Source of the DNA: Nocardioides agri
Lineage (GTDB): Bacteria; Actinomycetota; Actinomycetes; Propionibacteriales; Nocardioidaceae
DNA length: 64,000 nt
Direction: 5' to 3'
Assembly (NCBI RefSeq): GCF_013778305.1
Contig: NZ_JACEIC010000002.1
Coordinates: forward strand, 809,708 to 873,707
This document shows, in pieces, positions 33,741 to 42,180 of the stretch. The notes beneath the pieces are model-generated. The model had not been told where the DNA came from, did no database searches, and was given only the letters and a program-made list of their open reading frames with translations. Position numbers and translations under genes: made by a program. Each line of letters starts with the position of its first letter. Position 1 is the first letter of the stretch.

Positions 33741-34631
33741 ATGTCTCGCCCCTACCGTGTCGCTGCGGTTGCGGTCACGATCGCGACGACGGTGGCGCTG
33801 TCCAGCGGCTGTTCCTCGGCAAGGATTCCAGAGGGCAACCAGGGCGCCTCGCCACAGCCAGCGCGGGTGACAAAGCTGCTGGTGTTCGTCGTCGAGAATC
33901 ACTCGCTCCGGCAGATGCGGTACGGAATGCCATGGCTCAGTCGACTGGCGACCAGGTACGGGTACGCGACCGGGTATCGCGCGATCACTCACCCCTCCCT
34001 GCCCAACTACCTGGGGATCGCGGGCGGGGATACTTTCGGTGTCACCGATGATGCGCCACCGTCGGCACACCCGATCAACGCGCCGAGTGTGTTCGGGTCT
34101 GCGGTGCGAGCCGGTCGCACCGCGACGATCTACGCGGAGGGGATGGACACGCGCTGCCAACGGGTCAACGGCGGGCGGTACGCGGTGCGTCACAACCCGT
34201 GGACGTACTTCCGCTCGGAGCGTCGGATGTGCCGGCGCCACGACATGCCGCTCACTGCGCTCAGCGGTGACGTCACTGCGGGCGACCTCCCGCAAGTCGG
34301 CATGGTCATCCCCGACGTCTGCAACGACGCCCACGACTGCTCGCTTGCTCGCGCCGACGAGTGGCTTCGGGATCAGGTGGGGAAGGCGTTGCGTGGACCG
34401 GACTTCACCTCGCGACACCTGGCCATAGTCGTCACGGCAGACGAGGACGACGGGTACCACGGGAACCGGGTTCTGACCGTGGTCGCTCATCCGCAGCTGC
34501 ACCACGTGACTGTCCGCCGCCCGCTCAGCCACTACTCACTGTCGCGTTCGTATGCGGAGGTTGCGAACATCGAGCCACTGGCCCATGCGGCGGGCTCCCG
34601 GTCGCTACTGCGGGCGTTCGGCCTGCACTGA
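33741..34631 (+). CDS. Lipoprotein phosphoesterase (acid phosphatase/phospholipase C-like)
   Basis: 296 aa. Signal peptide with lipobox LSSGC (Cys near residue 24), so it is anchored outside. Catalytic-core motifs of the phosphoesterase family: KLLVFVVENHSLRQMRY, ITHPSLPNYLGIAGGDTFGV, NDAHDCSLARADEWLRD, and VTADEDDGYHGNRVLTVVAH. The family hydrolyses phosphate esters, from small sugars to phospholipids. GAGGAG is 8 nt before the ATG. It follows the GT-C gene by 51 bp and probably shares its S5 transcript. Confidence 0.82.
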   Translation: MSRPYRVAAVAVTIATTVALSSGCSSARIPEGNQGASPQPARVTKLLVFVVENHSLRQMRYGMPWLSRLATRYGYATGYRAITHPSLPNYLGIAGGDTFGVTDDAPPSAHPINAPSVFGSAVRAGRTATIYAEGMDTRCQRVNGGRYAVRHNPWTYFRSERRMCRRHDMPLTALSGDVTAGDLPQVGMVIPDVCNDAHDCSLARADEWLRDQVGKALRGPDFTSRHLAIVVTADEDDGYHGNRVLTVVAHPQLHHVTVRRPLSHYSLSRSYAEVANIEPLAHAAGSRSLLRAFGLH

Positions 34632-35264
34632 CCGGCGGCCCCGGACCTACCTGGGCCCCGTCGCTGGATTGTGGAGGTGTGGGTTCACGGTGGTGAACGC
34701 TGCATCACTAGCCGCCGCCCGACCTGCGCCATCCCGGGCGACCTCCGCAGCATCGGACGGACAGGAAGCCCGGAAGGCTGCGGACGACCACGGACATCCG
34801 CGAGGTCAATCGGGGCAGCGAATACGGGCAATCGTGGCGGCAAGCTGAGCTGCTGGCCCGAATTGCAGCGTGAGCAGCGGGGACCCGGGCGTGCACCGAT
34901 CGCGTCGTCTGGAGGTGGTCGTCCGCCGCGTGACTCCTGTCCCGCACCGGGTGCCGCACCGGGTGCTGCACTCGATCTGGACTGGACGTGGCTGCTGCCA
35001 TAAAGACACAAACCCTGCGGGGTTTCGATGGGCTGAGAACTCCCTCTGACGCTCGCACCGATTGCTCTGCCCCGGCAGGTACGCGTTTCCCTTGCGGACA
35101 CGGGCAAGTCAGCGGATGCCGACGCAACCGGGCCGGCATGCCACGGGCCATCGGCTGGGTCGTGTGCAGTCTGCCGGCCGCTCGACTGACGTTGCGCTCG
35201 GTGAGCAGGGCGTCACTCGACGGCGGCCGGCGATCGCCGTCGCCGTGGGACGCCCAGCCGATGC
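34632..35264. other. 633-bp gap holding repeat copy B
   Basis: No convincing gene on either strand. It contains the dispersed repeat (34873-34980) and a small AAACCC-TGCG-GGGTTT hairpin at 35010-35025. The rest shows no feature I can name. Confidence 0.6.
34873..34980. repeat. Dispersed repeat, copy B (partner at 11031-11138)
   Basis: Same length (108 bp) and orientation as copy A, roughly four-fifths identical by eye, beginning AGC then GGGGACCCGGGCGTGCACCG and ending GTGCTGCACTCGATCTGG. Similarity stops soon after, though both continue with a GCTGCTGCCAT block about 10-15 bp on. Confidence 0.7.
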
Positions 35265-35768
35265 TCAGACAGCGTCGGCGGCGGAGAAACCGTAGGTGCG
35301 GGATCGTCCAGTCTCGACGGATGTCGACGTGACGATTGGAGGGCCGGGCGGGTAGGCGGGACCGCCTGGGTGGGCATCGTTCCACGCCTTCTTGATGGCG
35401 GCGATGCGCTCAAGCTCGTCGACGACGACTCCGACGTCCTCGTACCGGCTGAGAACGAACCCGAGCTGCGCCTCCGCGCCGCGAGCGTTGGCGATGGCGC
35501 CCGTGCCGAGGACGTGCTCGAACAGCCAGACGCGGTAAGGGTCGTCGATCCCATCGCCATCCCAGTCCACGTCGAACTCCAGGTCACTGCCAACCTCCTC
35601 GGGCGAGAGGTTGCCCGACAGCCGAGCGATGGCGTCGCAGCACGCGTCGAACACGACCTCAGCGAGGTCGAGCGTGCTCAAGCTGAGCCGCGCAACGTGG
35701 CGGCTCAGGTCTGCGAGGTCGGTGTCGCGGATCTGGACGGTTCGGCCGTCCGGGGTCATGACGTTCAT
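35265..35768 (-). CDS. Hypothetical protein
   Basis: 167 aa, soluble, no signal or membrane segment. Contains an acidic stretch GSDLEFDVDWDGDGIDDPYR that resembles a calcium-type D-x-D-x-D-G loop (DWDGDGIDD), and a helical second half ending in a Pro/Gly-rich tail. I recognise no family. ATG 35768 has GGAG about 13 nt upstream, and a second ATG three codons later (35759) is possible. Confidence 0.55.
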   Translation of the reverse strand: MNVMTPDGRTVQIRDTDLADLSRHVARLSLSTLDLAEVVFDACCDAIARLSGNLSPEEVGSDLEFDVDWDGDGIDDPYRVWLFEHVLGTGAIANARGAEAQLGFVLSRYEDVGVVVDELERIAAIKKAWNDAHPGGPAYPPGPPIVTSTSVETGRSRTYGFSAADAV

Positions 35769-36549
35769 GGGTGGCTTTGTCTCCTTCGAGCGGTTGGGTC
35801 GACGCCGGTCGCCGGCTGCCGTTGCCGGGCTTGTGATGCGAATGGTCCGGCCGGGGACCGGAGTGCAATACCGACCGCGACGGGAGGAGAGCACTGACGA
35901 CGGCCGTGCGCTACGGCGGCGTGACGGCCGGCACGAGTCTCGAGGGCAGCGAGCGAGGGTTCGCCACATCCGGGGCCGATGATTCAGCTACGCGATCACT
36001 CCGTGAGGTAGTCGACGCGCCGTCGGGGCAATCGGATCCGAACCGGGCTGGTCGGTGGGTTGGGTCTCACTCGACCCGCCAGCCCACTCGCCGGCATGCG
36101 CCGAGTGCACACGTTCAGGGGCCAAGGAGTTGATGGCGTCGATCGTGTTCGGGGTCGGCATGGTTGCGGCAGTTCTTCGGAAGGTGCCGCTACCGGAGTG
36201 AAGCGTGGCGAGTAGGTGTGGTGTGCAGGAAGGACGGTCCTGAGTTCCGAGGTCGCCGCGACCTCGACCGTAGCGATCTCGATCGCACGCTCGAGGCGTT
36301 GCGAGGTCGCCGCCATCGATCGACCCCTTCCCCCCGTCTCCGACCTCCCTGCGCTCCCCGCCAGGCGTCCGAGCCGCCCCCGGGCACGAGCGGCTACGCC
36401 ACAGCAAGAGCTGCATCCTGACCACGGCTGCGGTTGTGACTGCGCGCCACTTGCTACTGGGCACGGTCGGTTCAGAGACCACGGCAGATCCGCCGGGGGA
36501 CCGTCAAGCACACGGCGCGAGACGAGTCGCGCGAGAGGAGACCACCACC
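35769..36549. other. 781-bp gap, no recognisable gene
   Basis: Frames here look like shadows with irregular composition. No repeat or terminator stood out. It separates two divergent small hypothetical genes. Confidence 0.5.
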
Positions 36550-36963
36550 ATGTCCGAGCACAGCAACGAGTTCGAGAACCACTACCCGATCACCGAGGAC
36601 GGCGCCACATTCGAGTACGACGCCACCTACTTCGAGAGCGACTGGGACGCCACCCAGGCGACCGACGAGCTCGTGGAGATCGCCCGCAACCACGGACTTG
36701 GTCCGCAGCACTTCGCCGCTGAGGTCGAGCACGGCTGCCGCACGATGGCAGAGTCCGTCGCAGCCAACACGTTCGACGGCGAAACCGCCGAGGAGCTCGC
36801 CGAGTACTGGGTCCTGGTTCGCGCAGACGCGTCCAGTCTTGCGGAGCAGATCAACAGCTACGGGCTGTCCGAGCAGTTCGCCTTCCTGTCGATCTACGCC
36901 AGAGCTGAGCTGGAGGACCTCGTTGGCTACTTCGTCAAGGAGGCTGAGAAGCGCGCGGCCTGA
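36550..36963 (+). CDS. Small acidic hypothetical protein
   Basis: 137 aa, strongly acidic (ENHYPITEDGATFEYDATYF, then ESDWDATQATDELVEIARNH), helical in the second half, without membrane segments. GAGAGGAG lies 11 nt before the ATG, which supports translation. No family recognised. Confidence 0.6.
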   Translation: MSEHSNEFENHYPITEDGATFEYDATYFESDWDATQATDELVEIARNHGLGPQHFAAEVEHGCRTMAESVAANTFDGETAEELAEYWVLVRADASSLAEQINSYGLSEQFAFLSIYARAELEDLVGYFVKEAEKRAA

Positions 36964-37079
36964 AGGCCGTCAGTCGGCCCGTCGTCGGGGAGCTGGCCTA
37001 ACCGGCCAGGCCCCGGCAGGGCCGCGCCCGTTGCCGCAGCCGAGTGTTCGCTGCCGGGCTGTTCGACGCCTGGTTGTCA

Positions 37080-37619
37080 TCACTCCCAGACCCTCAGTCG
37101 GTCCGTGTGCTCGCGGGTCAGGCCGACGCCCGGGTCGCACTGCAGGAGCAGCACGTCGTCGAGCGGCTCGATGGTCAACCAGCCCCGGTTGGATTGCCAG
37201 CCGTTGCTGAGCGCGTCGGTGTCGGACTCGCTGATCTCGTCGTCCAGCCACGCCAACCGTCGTATCCCATGCTCGCGGGCCCACTCGGCCACCATCGGCG
37301 TCTTCCGGCATAGACCGAACGGCACATCGAGCCACTGGGACGGGAACCACACCTGGCGCAGGTCACCGGGCAGGCCGAGCAGCGGCGCGATCACGTCGTT
37401 GGCGTTGCGCCAGGTCGTGCACCACACGATCTCGAAGCTCTCAGCGAGCTCCGCAATCAGGCCAGGGGTCTCGGGCGCGACGTGCAGACGGTAGGTGTAG
37501 CCGTCGTGCGATGTGGCGTCGTACGCGGCGAAGCCCCGGTCCCGGAGCTCGTCGACGCCCGCGCCGAACACGTTGACCACCCCGTCGACGTCGAGCAACA
37601 GGGGCACACGGTTGGTCAT
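37080..37619 (-). CDS. HAD-like protein (Swiss-army-knife RNA repair type)
   Basis: 179 aa. Begins NRVPLLLDVDGVVNVFGAGV with the HAD motif DxDxV, then VWCTTWRNANDVIAPLLGLP with the motif-II Thr, and LAWLDDEIS as motif IV. This compact set is that of HAD domains annotated from multi-domain RNA-repair proteins; here the domain stands alone. GGGAGGGA lies 8 nt ahead of the ATG. Substrate unknown; a small phosphatase is likely. Confidence 0.78.
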   Translation of the reverse strand: MTNRVPLLLDVDGVVNVFGAGVDELRDRGFAAYDATSHDGYTYRLHVAPETPGLIAELAESFEIVWCTTWRNANDVIAPLLGLPGDLRQVWFPSQWLDVPFGLCRKTPMVAEWAREHGIRRLAWLDDEISESDTDALSNGWQSNRGWLTIEPLDDVLLLQCDPGVGLTREHTDRLRVWE

Positions 37620-37690
37620 CACGGCATCCCTCCCGCATCCTCGGTCGCTGGAATGCTCATGATCCAGGAGGCCGCCGACAGCGGGATGGG

Positions 37691-38053
37691 TCACTCGAGC
37701 AGGTTCACCAGCGCAGTGAACGCTCCGAGGAGGTGGCGGTTGAAGCCGATCGGGCTGTTCAACCCATGCCCGCACGTGCAGAAGTAGCCGCCATGCCACT
37801 GATGGTCTTCGGCGACTTGCTCGGCTGCGGCGCGTACCAGCTCAGCGCCAGGACCAGCCGCCGTCGGTCGCGACTCCGCACGGGACGAGAAGCCGAGCCA
37901 CTGAGGTCCCGCTCCCTGCGGATAGTGCCTCACAAGTCGACGGGCCCGCTCGCGCGTCGCGGATGGGACGCGCTTCTCCGCTCCGCTTGAGAGGTCAAGC
38001 AGGAACTGGAAGCCCTCCTCGAGACTTCGCGCCTCTTCATCCGGGGTGCTCAT
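37691..38053 (-). CDS. BPSL0761-like small protein with C-terminal Cys motif
   Basis: 120 aa. The N-terminal 50 residues (LEEGFQFLLDLSSGAEKRVP, ATRERARRLVRHYPQ) resemble the BPSL0761 family, whose role is unknown. The C-terminal half carries HWHGGYFCTCGHGLNSPIGF-type sequence with a CxC-x-H cluster that could bind a metal. ATG 38053 is chosen from family resemblance. Confidence in the family is moderate. Confidence 0.55.
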   Translation of the reverse strand: MSTPDEEARSLEEGFQFLLDLSSGAEKRVPSATRERARRLVRHYPQGAGPQWLGFSSRAESRPTAAGPGAELVRAAAEQVAEDHQWHGGYFCTCGHGLNSPIGFNRHLLGAFTALVNLLE

Positions 38054-38081
38054 CGGATCCGCTCCGGGAGACCGTTCTCTT

Positions 38082-38384
38082 TCAGGCCCCGGCGTCCGGC
38101 GCCTGGCCGGCCGAGCCGGCTCCCAGTCCGCAGCAGCCGTCACAGCCGTGGACTCCGAACCACGCGTCCCCCTGCCGTTCCGCGAAGGCGCGGGCGTCAG
38201 GATCTGGGTGGCCCACGCCGTGAGCACAGATCCGCTCCATGACCTTGGTGTCGTCGCGCCAGTTCATCGGCCAGGTCCGCATGAGGTGGTCGGACGGGTT
38301 GTGGATGCAGCACGTCTGGCCAGCGCATCGGCCGCGGGGGTGCACGGCGAGGACATGTGGTCCCGGCTCCTGTACCCCAGCCAT
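38082..38384 (-). CDS. Cysteine-rich hypothetical protein, possibly frameshifted at the N-terminus
   Basis: 100 aa. Carries CAGQTCCIHNPSDHLMRTWP and ICAHGVGHPDPDARAFAERQ, ending VHGCDGCCGLG: seven cysteines plus histidines in a pattern that looks like a metal site. An overlapping frame starting at ATG 38458, with a GGAAG ribosome site, encodes MDEDETSRSDRGDYELASLD and runs into the same region one frame off. The original start may therefore be there, with a frameshift near 38370. No family recognised. Confidence 0.5.
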   Translation of the reverse strand: MAGVQEPGPHVLAVHPRGRCAGQTCCIHNPSDHLMRTWPMNWRDDTKVMERICAHGVGHPDPDARAFAERQGDAWFGVHGCDGCCGLGAGSAGQAPDAGA

Positions 38385-38458
38385 CCAGTCGCCGCGTGGT
38401 CCAGCGAGGCCAGCTCGTAGTCGCCGCGGTCCGACCGCGAGGTCTCATCCTCATCCAT

Positions 38459-38765
38459 GTCTGCTTCCTTTCTCTGGGACGGTTGGCGTGAGCTCGTGCC
38501 GTCCCTCGTTGCCGTGTCGGAGGTCCCCGTTCCCGCCCTCGTCGGCGAGTCGATCAGCACCTGGGTGTGCGGTGTCTACGGTGAGTGCGCATGCGCGTGA
38601 GGTGTCTCGTTGCTGGGCTGATCGATGCGAAGGGTGTTGAACCCCTGGCTGCCCCGCGCCTACCGGAGGTAGTGGTGACCGGATCGCCCGCCGGCCTCGG
38701 GTTGGTGCTCGCTTCGGCTCGTCGACTACCCGCTCCGACCCTGCTCCCTTCGTTCACCCAGACAG
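38459..38765. other. 307-bp gap, no recognisable gene
   Basis: Short frames on both strands have no plausible product or ribosome site. Confidence 0.45.
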
Positions 38766-39254
38766 TCACCCCGCATCCGGTTCGTCGATCAGCTCGGTCG
38801 TCCAGTTCGCTTCCTGGATCCGGGTCTCAAGTCCGCGGCGATCTCTGGCCAGCCGGTCTGCCTCGGCCCGCAGGTCGCCGACCTCAAGGTCGGTGATCCA
38901 GCGCAGCTCGGAACGCAACTGCCGCCCACTCATCCCGTACCGGCTGCGACCCTGGGCCGCGTCCGCGACCGCAGCGACCGCGGCACGCTCCGCGGCCAGC
39001 GCCTCCCGGTGGGCGAGCGCGTCGGTGATGGTGAACCCCGGGTCGAGCTCAGTTGCCGCGTTCGTGCGGTTCACCGCCCGCACGAAACGCTCGATCTCCC
39101 CCGCAACCGAGCGCGCCTGGGCCAGCAGCTCACCTGCATTTTCGGCTGGCTCCTCGCCCTCCTGATAGCGCGCACTCGACGTCGCACGCTCCTTGAGCTG
39201 CTCCAGCCGCTTCTGGGCATCCGCCCGCAGCGCCAATGCCTCGGCAAGCTTCAT
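38766..39254 (-). CDS. DIP1984-family protein
   Basis: 162 aa, nearly all helical: MKLAEALALRADAQKRLEQL at the start, then a middle NRTNAATELDPGFTITDALA and REALAAERAAVAAVADAAQG, and YGMSGRQLRSELRWITDLEV. This matches the DIP1984 family (sometimes labelled septicolysin-like), of unknown role. GAGAGGAG lies 9 nt before ATG 39254; an ATG three codons earlier is too near it. Confidence 0.85.
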   Translation of the reverse strand: MKLAEALALRADAQKRLEQLKERATSSARYQEGEEPAENAGELLAQARSVAGEIERFVRAVNRTNAATELDPGFTITDALAHREALAAERAAVAAVADAAQGRSRYGMSGRQLRSELRWITDLEVGDLRAEADRLARDRRGLETRIQEANWTTELIDEPDAG

Positions 39255-39463
39255 CGTTCTCATCTCCTCTCGCGGGCGGACGGCCACGGCCGCCCGACAC
39301 CCTTTGGCTGGGGCCGCTTCGCCACACCCACGTCGGCCGCCGGTGGACGAAGGAGCCGTCGCGAGTTGTCGGCGGGTGTCGCTGCGCCCGATGAGCCCAG
39401 CCGACATCGGGAAGGCCAAGGGCAGTCGCTGACCTCCGGACCGGTCGCCCTTGGCTACCCCCA

Positions 39464-40219
39464 TCACGACTCACGATCGATCGACGTGCCGGCACTCGCT
39501 CCGGACGCTTCGGCCCGGTCCAGCAACGTGGGCCGCAACCGTGGATGTGCAAGCGCGTTCACCGGAGTCATCTGGAGGACCGGGTCGACGGTCGTCCACC
39601 ACCGCGCTACGCCCCAGGGTCGGCTCCGGCCGCGGAGCAACAGGTTGGCGTGAACGACGGTCGGGTGCAGCTCCGCGCCCAGGAACTGGAACGCAGGTAC
39701 ATCCCGACTGTGGTTCGCTGCCACCGCGATGACCAGGCCAGCGTCGATGAGCGTGGTCAATGCCGTCTTGTCGCCGGTAGTGCCGGTCAGGATGCGCTGG
39801 GCCTCGGCTTCGGAGAGCATGGGTAGCTCCCGCACACGATCCCGGGCACCCTTCCGAAGAACGTCAGATCTCGACGACCACCGGTCGGACAGGGGCGCCT
39901 CGCTGACTGGGACGATTCCTTCCCGTCCGAGGCTGAAGATCCGCACCATCTCCCGCGCAAGCGAGGTTTCCTGGTCGCTCGGCTCCCGGACTGGGTCCGA
40001 CGGACTTCGTTGCTTGAGGCCGGTCCAGAGCATGTGCACACCTGTAGAGCCATTGGGGGCGAGGACGACAATCGGTCGGCGCGGGCGCTGCGAAAGCAGA
40101 GGCACGACCAGGAGCGCCAGCTGATGCGGCCCACGGACTTCGGTCGCGAGCACGTGACCGAGGGTGGAGCGCTTCCGGTGGTCCCCGCCGTTCCACTCCT
40201 CGAGGGTCATGACGATCAT
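39464..40219 (-). CDS. Hypothetical protein with DUF2384-like C-terminus
   Basis: 251 aa. The N-terminal part is hydrophobic in patches but has no clear membrane helix (LALLVVPLLSQRPRRPIVVL). The middle has ELPMLSEAEAQRILTGTTGD, HTH-like. The C-terminus VVHANLLLRGRSRPWGVARW, then WTTVDPVLQMTPVNALAH, resembles the MbcA/ParS (DUF2384) toxin-binding domain. If so it would be an antitoxin-like protein, but no RES/MbcT-type toxin lies beside it. Start is uncertain between 40219 and 40210. Confidence 0.45.
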   Translation of the reverse strand: MIVMTLEEWNGGDHRKRSTLGHVLATEVRGPHQLALLVVPLLSQRPRRPIVVLAPNGSTGVHMLWTGLKQRSPSDPVREPSDQETSLAREMVRIFSLGREGIVPVSEAPLSDRWSSRSDVLRKGARDRVRELPMLSEAEAQRILTGTTGDKTALTTLIDAGLVIAVAANHSRDVPAFQFLGAELHPTVVHANLLLRGRSRPWGVARWWTTVDPVLQMTPVNALAHPRLRPTLLDRAEASGASAGTSIDRES

Positions 40220-40844
40220 GTCCTTGACCGTGCCGATGCCGCGATCGCTGACAGTCGCGACCACTGGCCGGCGTTCGTGGTTGGGCGGGCAGGCACAAGC
40301 GAATATTCCCCGCGCGCGGGTTGCCCGCGGCAATACGTTCCCCGAGATTTCTGGCGCCCGAACCAGTTAGCGCCGCTAACCACGATTTAGTAGCCCAGGC
40401 GGTCAACCACGCTTGACAGCGCAAAGGCAACCACTGCGCGAGCTCATGAGCACCAGGCACTGCGCAGATCCCAAACAGGTCGCCTGCGCTCTGTCCGCCC
40501 ATGCCGATTGGTTCCTTGATCGGACACGCCTCACCCCTGCCCCAGATGACACCTCAGGTGCGTGCGCCCAGCTACGCGAAGTGTCGAACGGCCGAAGCCA
40601 GGACCCGATCCATGCGCCGGCAAGTGCCAGTCGCCAGTGCACGGCCGACTGTTCAAGCATCCAACCTGTCGAGCGCTGGGAGTCGTCTAACGGTGCGACA
40701 TCGCGCCGATCGGGCGAGGGTCAGTCCGCCCAGACTGACGCAGTCACATTGCGGGGTGGGTGCACGAGGCAGGACGTGCGACGGGATACCGTCGCGTGCC
40801 AGGCTTCCCGATTTGTGCTCCCGGGTTCTACCGAGGACGGGCGG
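40220..40844. other. 625-bp gap, no recognisable gene
   Basis: Includes an AT-richer patch at 40340-40400 (TTAGCGCCGCTAACCACGATT). No promoter, repeat or terminator is convincing, though AGTTAGCGCCGCTAACC is a near-palindrome. Confidence 0.45.
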
Positions 40845-41606
40845 TCATCGAGGCTTCTCGGCGACCAGCAGAAAGCGTCGCGTCATCAGGTCCGTGCTGT
40901 CTCTCATGTCGCGGAGCGCGGCTCGCAGAACCGAGGTCGGCATGCCTGCCTCTGCTGCCGCCTCGTCGGCGTGCTCGAGCAGGAAGTCGGCGAAGACCTG
41001 GCATCGCCGGAGCCAATCGTCCGTCTCGTCGTAACGGAGGACCGTCAGGCCGGCTTCTTCGGCCAGGGGCCGATGGTCGGGCACCTGCGGTGGCCTGTTC
41101 CTCGGTTGACCGTCGTAGTCCCACGACGTCATCGCCAGGCGCCCGCCTGGGCGCAGCACGCGGGCGAGCTCCGTGAACCCAGCCCGCTTGTCCGGTGTGA
41201 AGAGGAACGCGTCCACCGTCATCACGACATCGGCCGTCGCATCTCTCAACGGCGGGCTCTCGAAGCTGCCGACGGTGAATGCGGCCTGGACACCCAGCCG
41301 ATCGGCCAGCCGGCGCGCGTGCGCCAGGGCCGGTTGAGCAAGGTCGACGCCGACCAACTTGGCGCCGGCCGTGCCTGCGACCCACAGGCCCGGACCGCCG
41401 CGGCCACAACCGAGGTCGATCAGTGTGTCGCCCGCCGCGACCTGCGCGGCGAACTCACGCAACTCGGTCCTGGAGACGAAGCTGTAGGTGTCCAAGCCCG
41501 CGGGGTACTCGTCGCCCAACGCCTCCATCGCGGCTTGCTGCTCCACCGACGACGGTGGGCGGCCGTACTCGCGCTCGAAGATCTGCTTCAGGTCAGGCAA
41601 TGGCAT
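40845..41606 (-). CDS. SAM-dependent methyltransferase
   Basis: 253 aa. Motif I is TLIDLGCGRGGPGLWVAG, followed by KLVGVDLAQPALAHARRLAD (acidic motif II), DVVMTVDAFLFTPDK and RVLRPGGRLAMTSWDY. Class I fold of the Methyltransf_11/25 type, with a helical N-terminal part (QQAAMEALGDEYPAGLDTYS). Substrate unknown, probably a small molecule. AGGAGAG lies 6 nt before ATG 41606. Stands alone between two gaps. Confidence 0.85.
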   Translation of the reverse strand: MPLPDLKQIFEREYGRPPSSVEQQAAMEALGDEYPAGLDTYSFVSRTELREFAAQVAAGDTLIDLGCGRGGPGLWVAGTAGAKLVGVDLAQPALAHARRLADRLGVQAAFTVGSFESPPLRDATADVVMTVDAFLFTPDKRAGFTELARVLRPGGRLAMTSWDYDGQPRNRPPQVPDHRPLAEEAGLTVLRYDETDDWLRRCQVFADFLLEHADEAAAEAGMPTSVLRAALRDMRDSTDLMTRRFLLVAEKPR

Positions 41607-42180
41607 CTCACTCTCCTCTGCCGGCTTGACCGCCCGGCATGTCAGCACCCGACGCGCCCCGACGTCCACAGGCGGAGTCGACATCCCGAAACATCCCACT
41701 CGGAGGAGCGAGCGTCTATCCGCCGCCTGACGGCGCCGATGACGACGTTGACCAGCCTGAAGCATGCAGAACCGCGTCTACCTCTGACAGCCGTGAGTGT
41801 CGCCAATCGCACAGAGGGCGGTGTCTTTTGTCCGGACCACGCCTCCCCGATGTGAGCGTGGACGTATTGATCAACGGGCCAAGGGCGACTGTCAGCGACC
41901 GGCTGCACCGAGCGTGGCCAGATGAACCCATGAACTGCGGCCTTGACCGCGTATCCAATCCCCGGCTGCTGACCTGCAGAATCGCCACCGTGCCTTCGCG
42001 GATGCGCCCGGCGACCGCAGCTTCGGGAATCTCGCGCGGCACGTCAGGGTGTCGCCTGATCGTGCAGCAGACCCCAGGAACGGCGGGCTTCCTCCAACCT
42101 CCCGATCGCAGTGGCGGGGTGGCACACAGACCCCTAAGGAAGGCGATACGAAGAACGGCGTTCCTCGCTAACGTCGAGGA
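41607..42180. other. 574-bp gap, no recognisable gene
   Basis: Divergent upstream regions of the methyltransferase and of the gene at 42181. No clear element was seen. Confidence 0.45.

Noticed and set aside
39464..40219. Toxin-antitoxin pair
   Set aside because: The DUF2384-like end is weak and no toxin gene is adjacent.
40413..41855. A 480-codon plus-strand frame opposite the methyltransferase
   Set aside because: Composition is of shadow type and the methyltransferase motifs are on the other strand.
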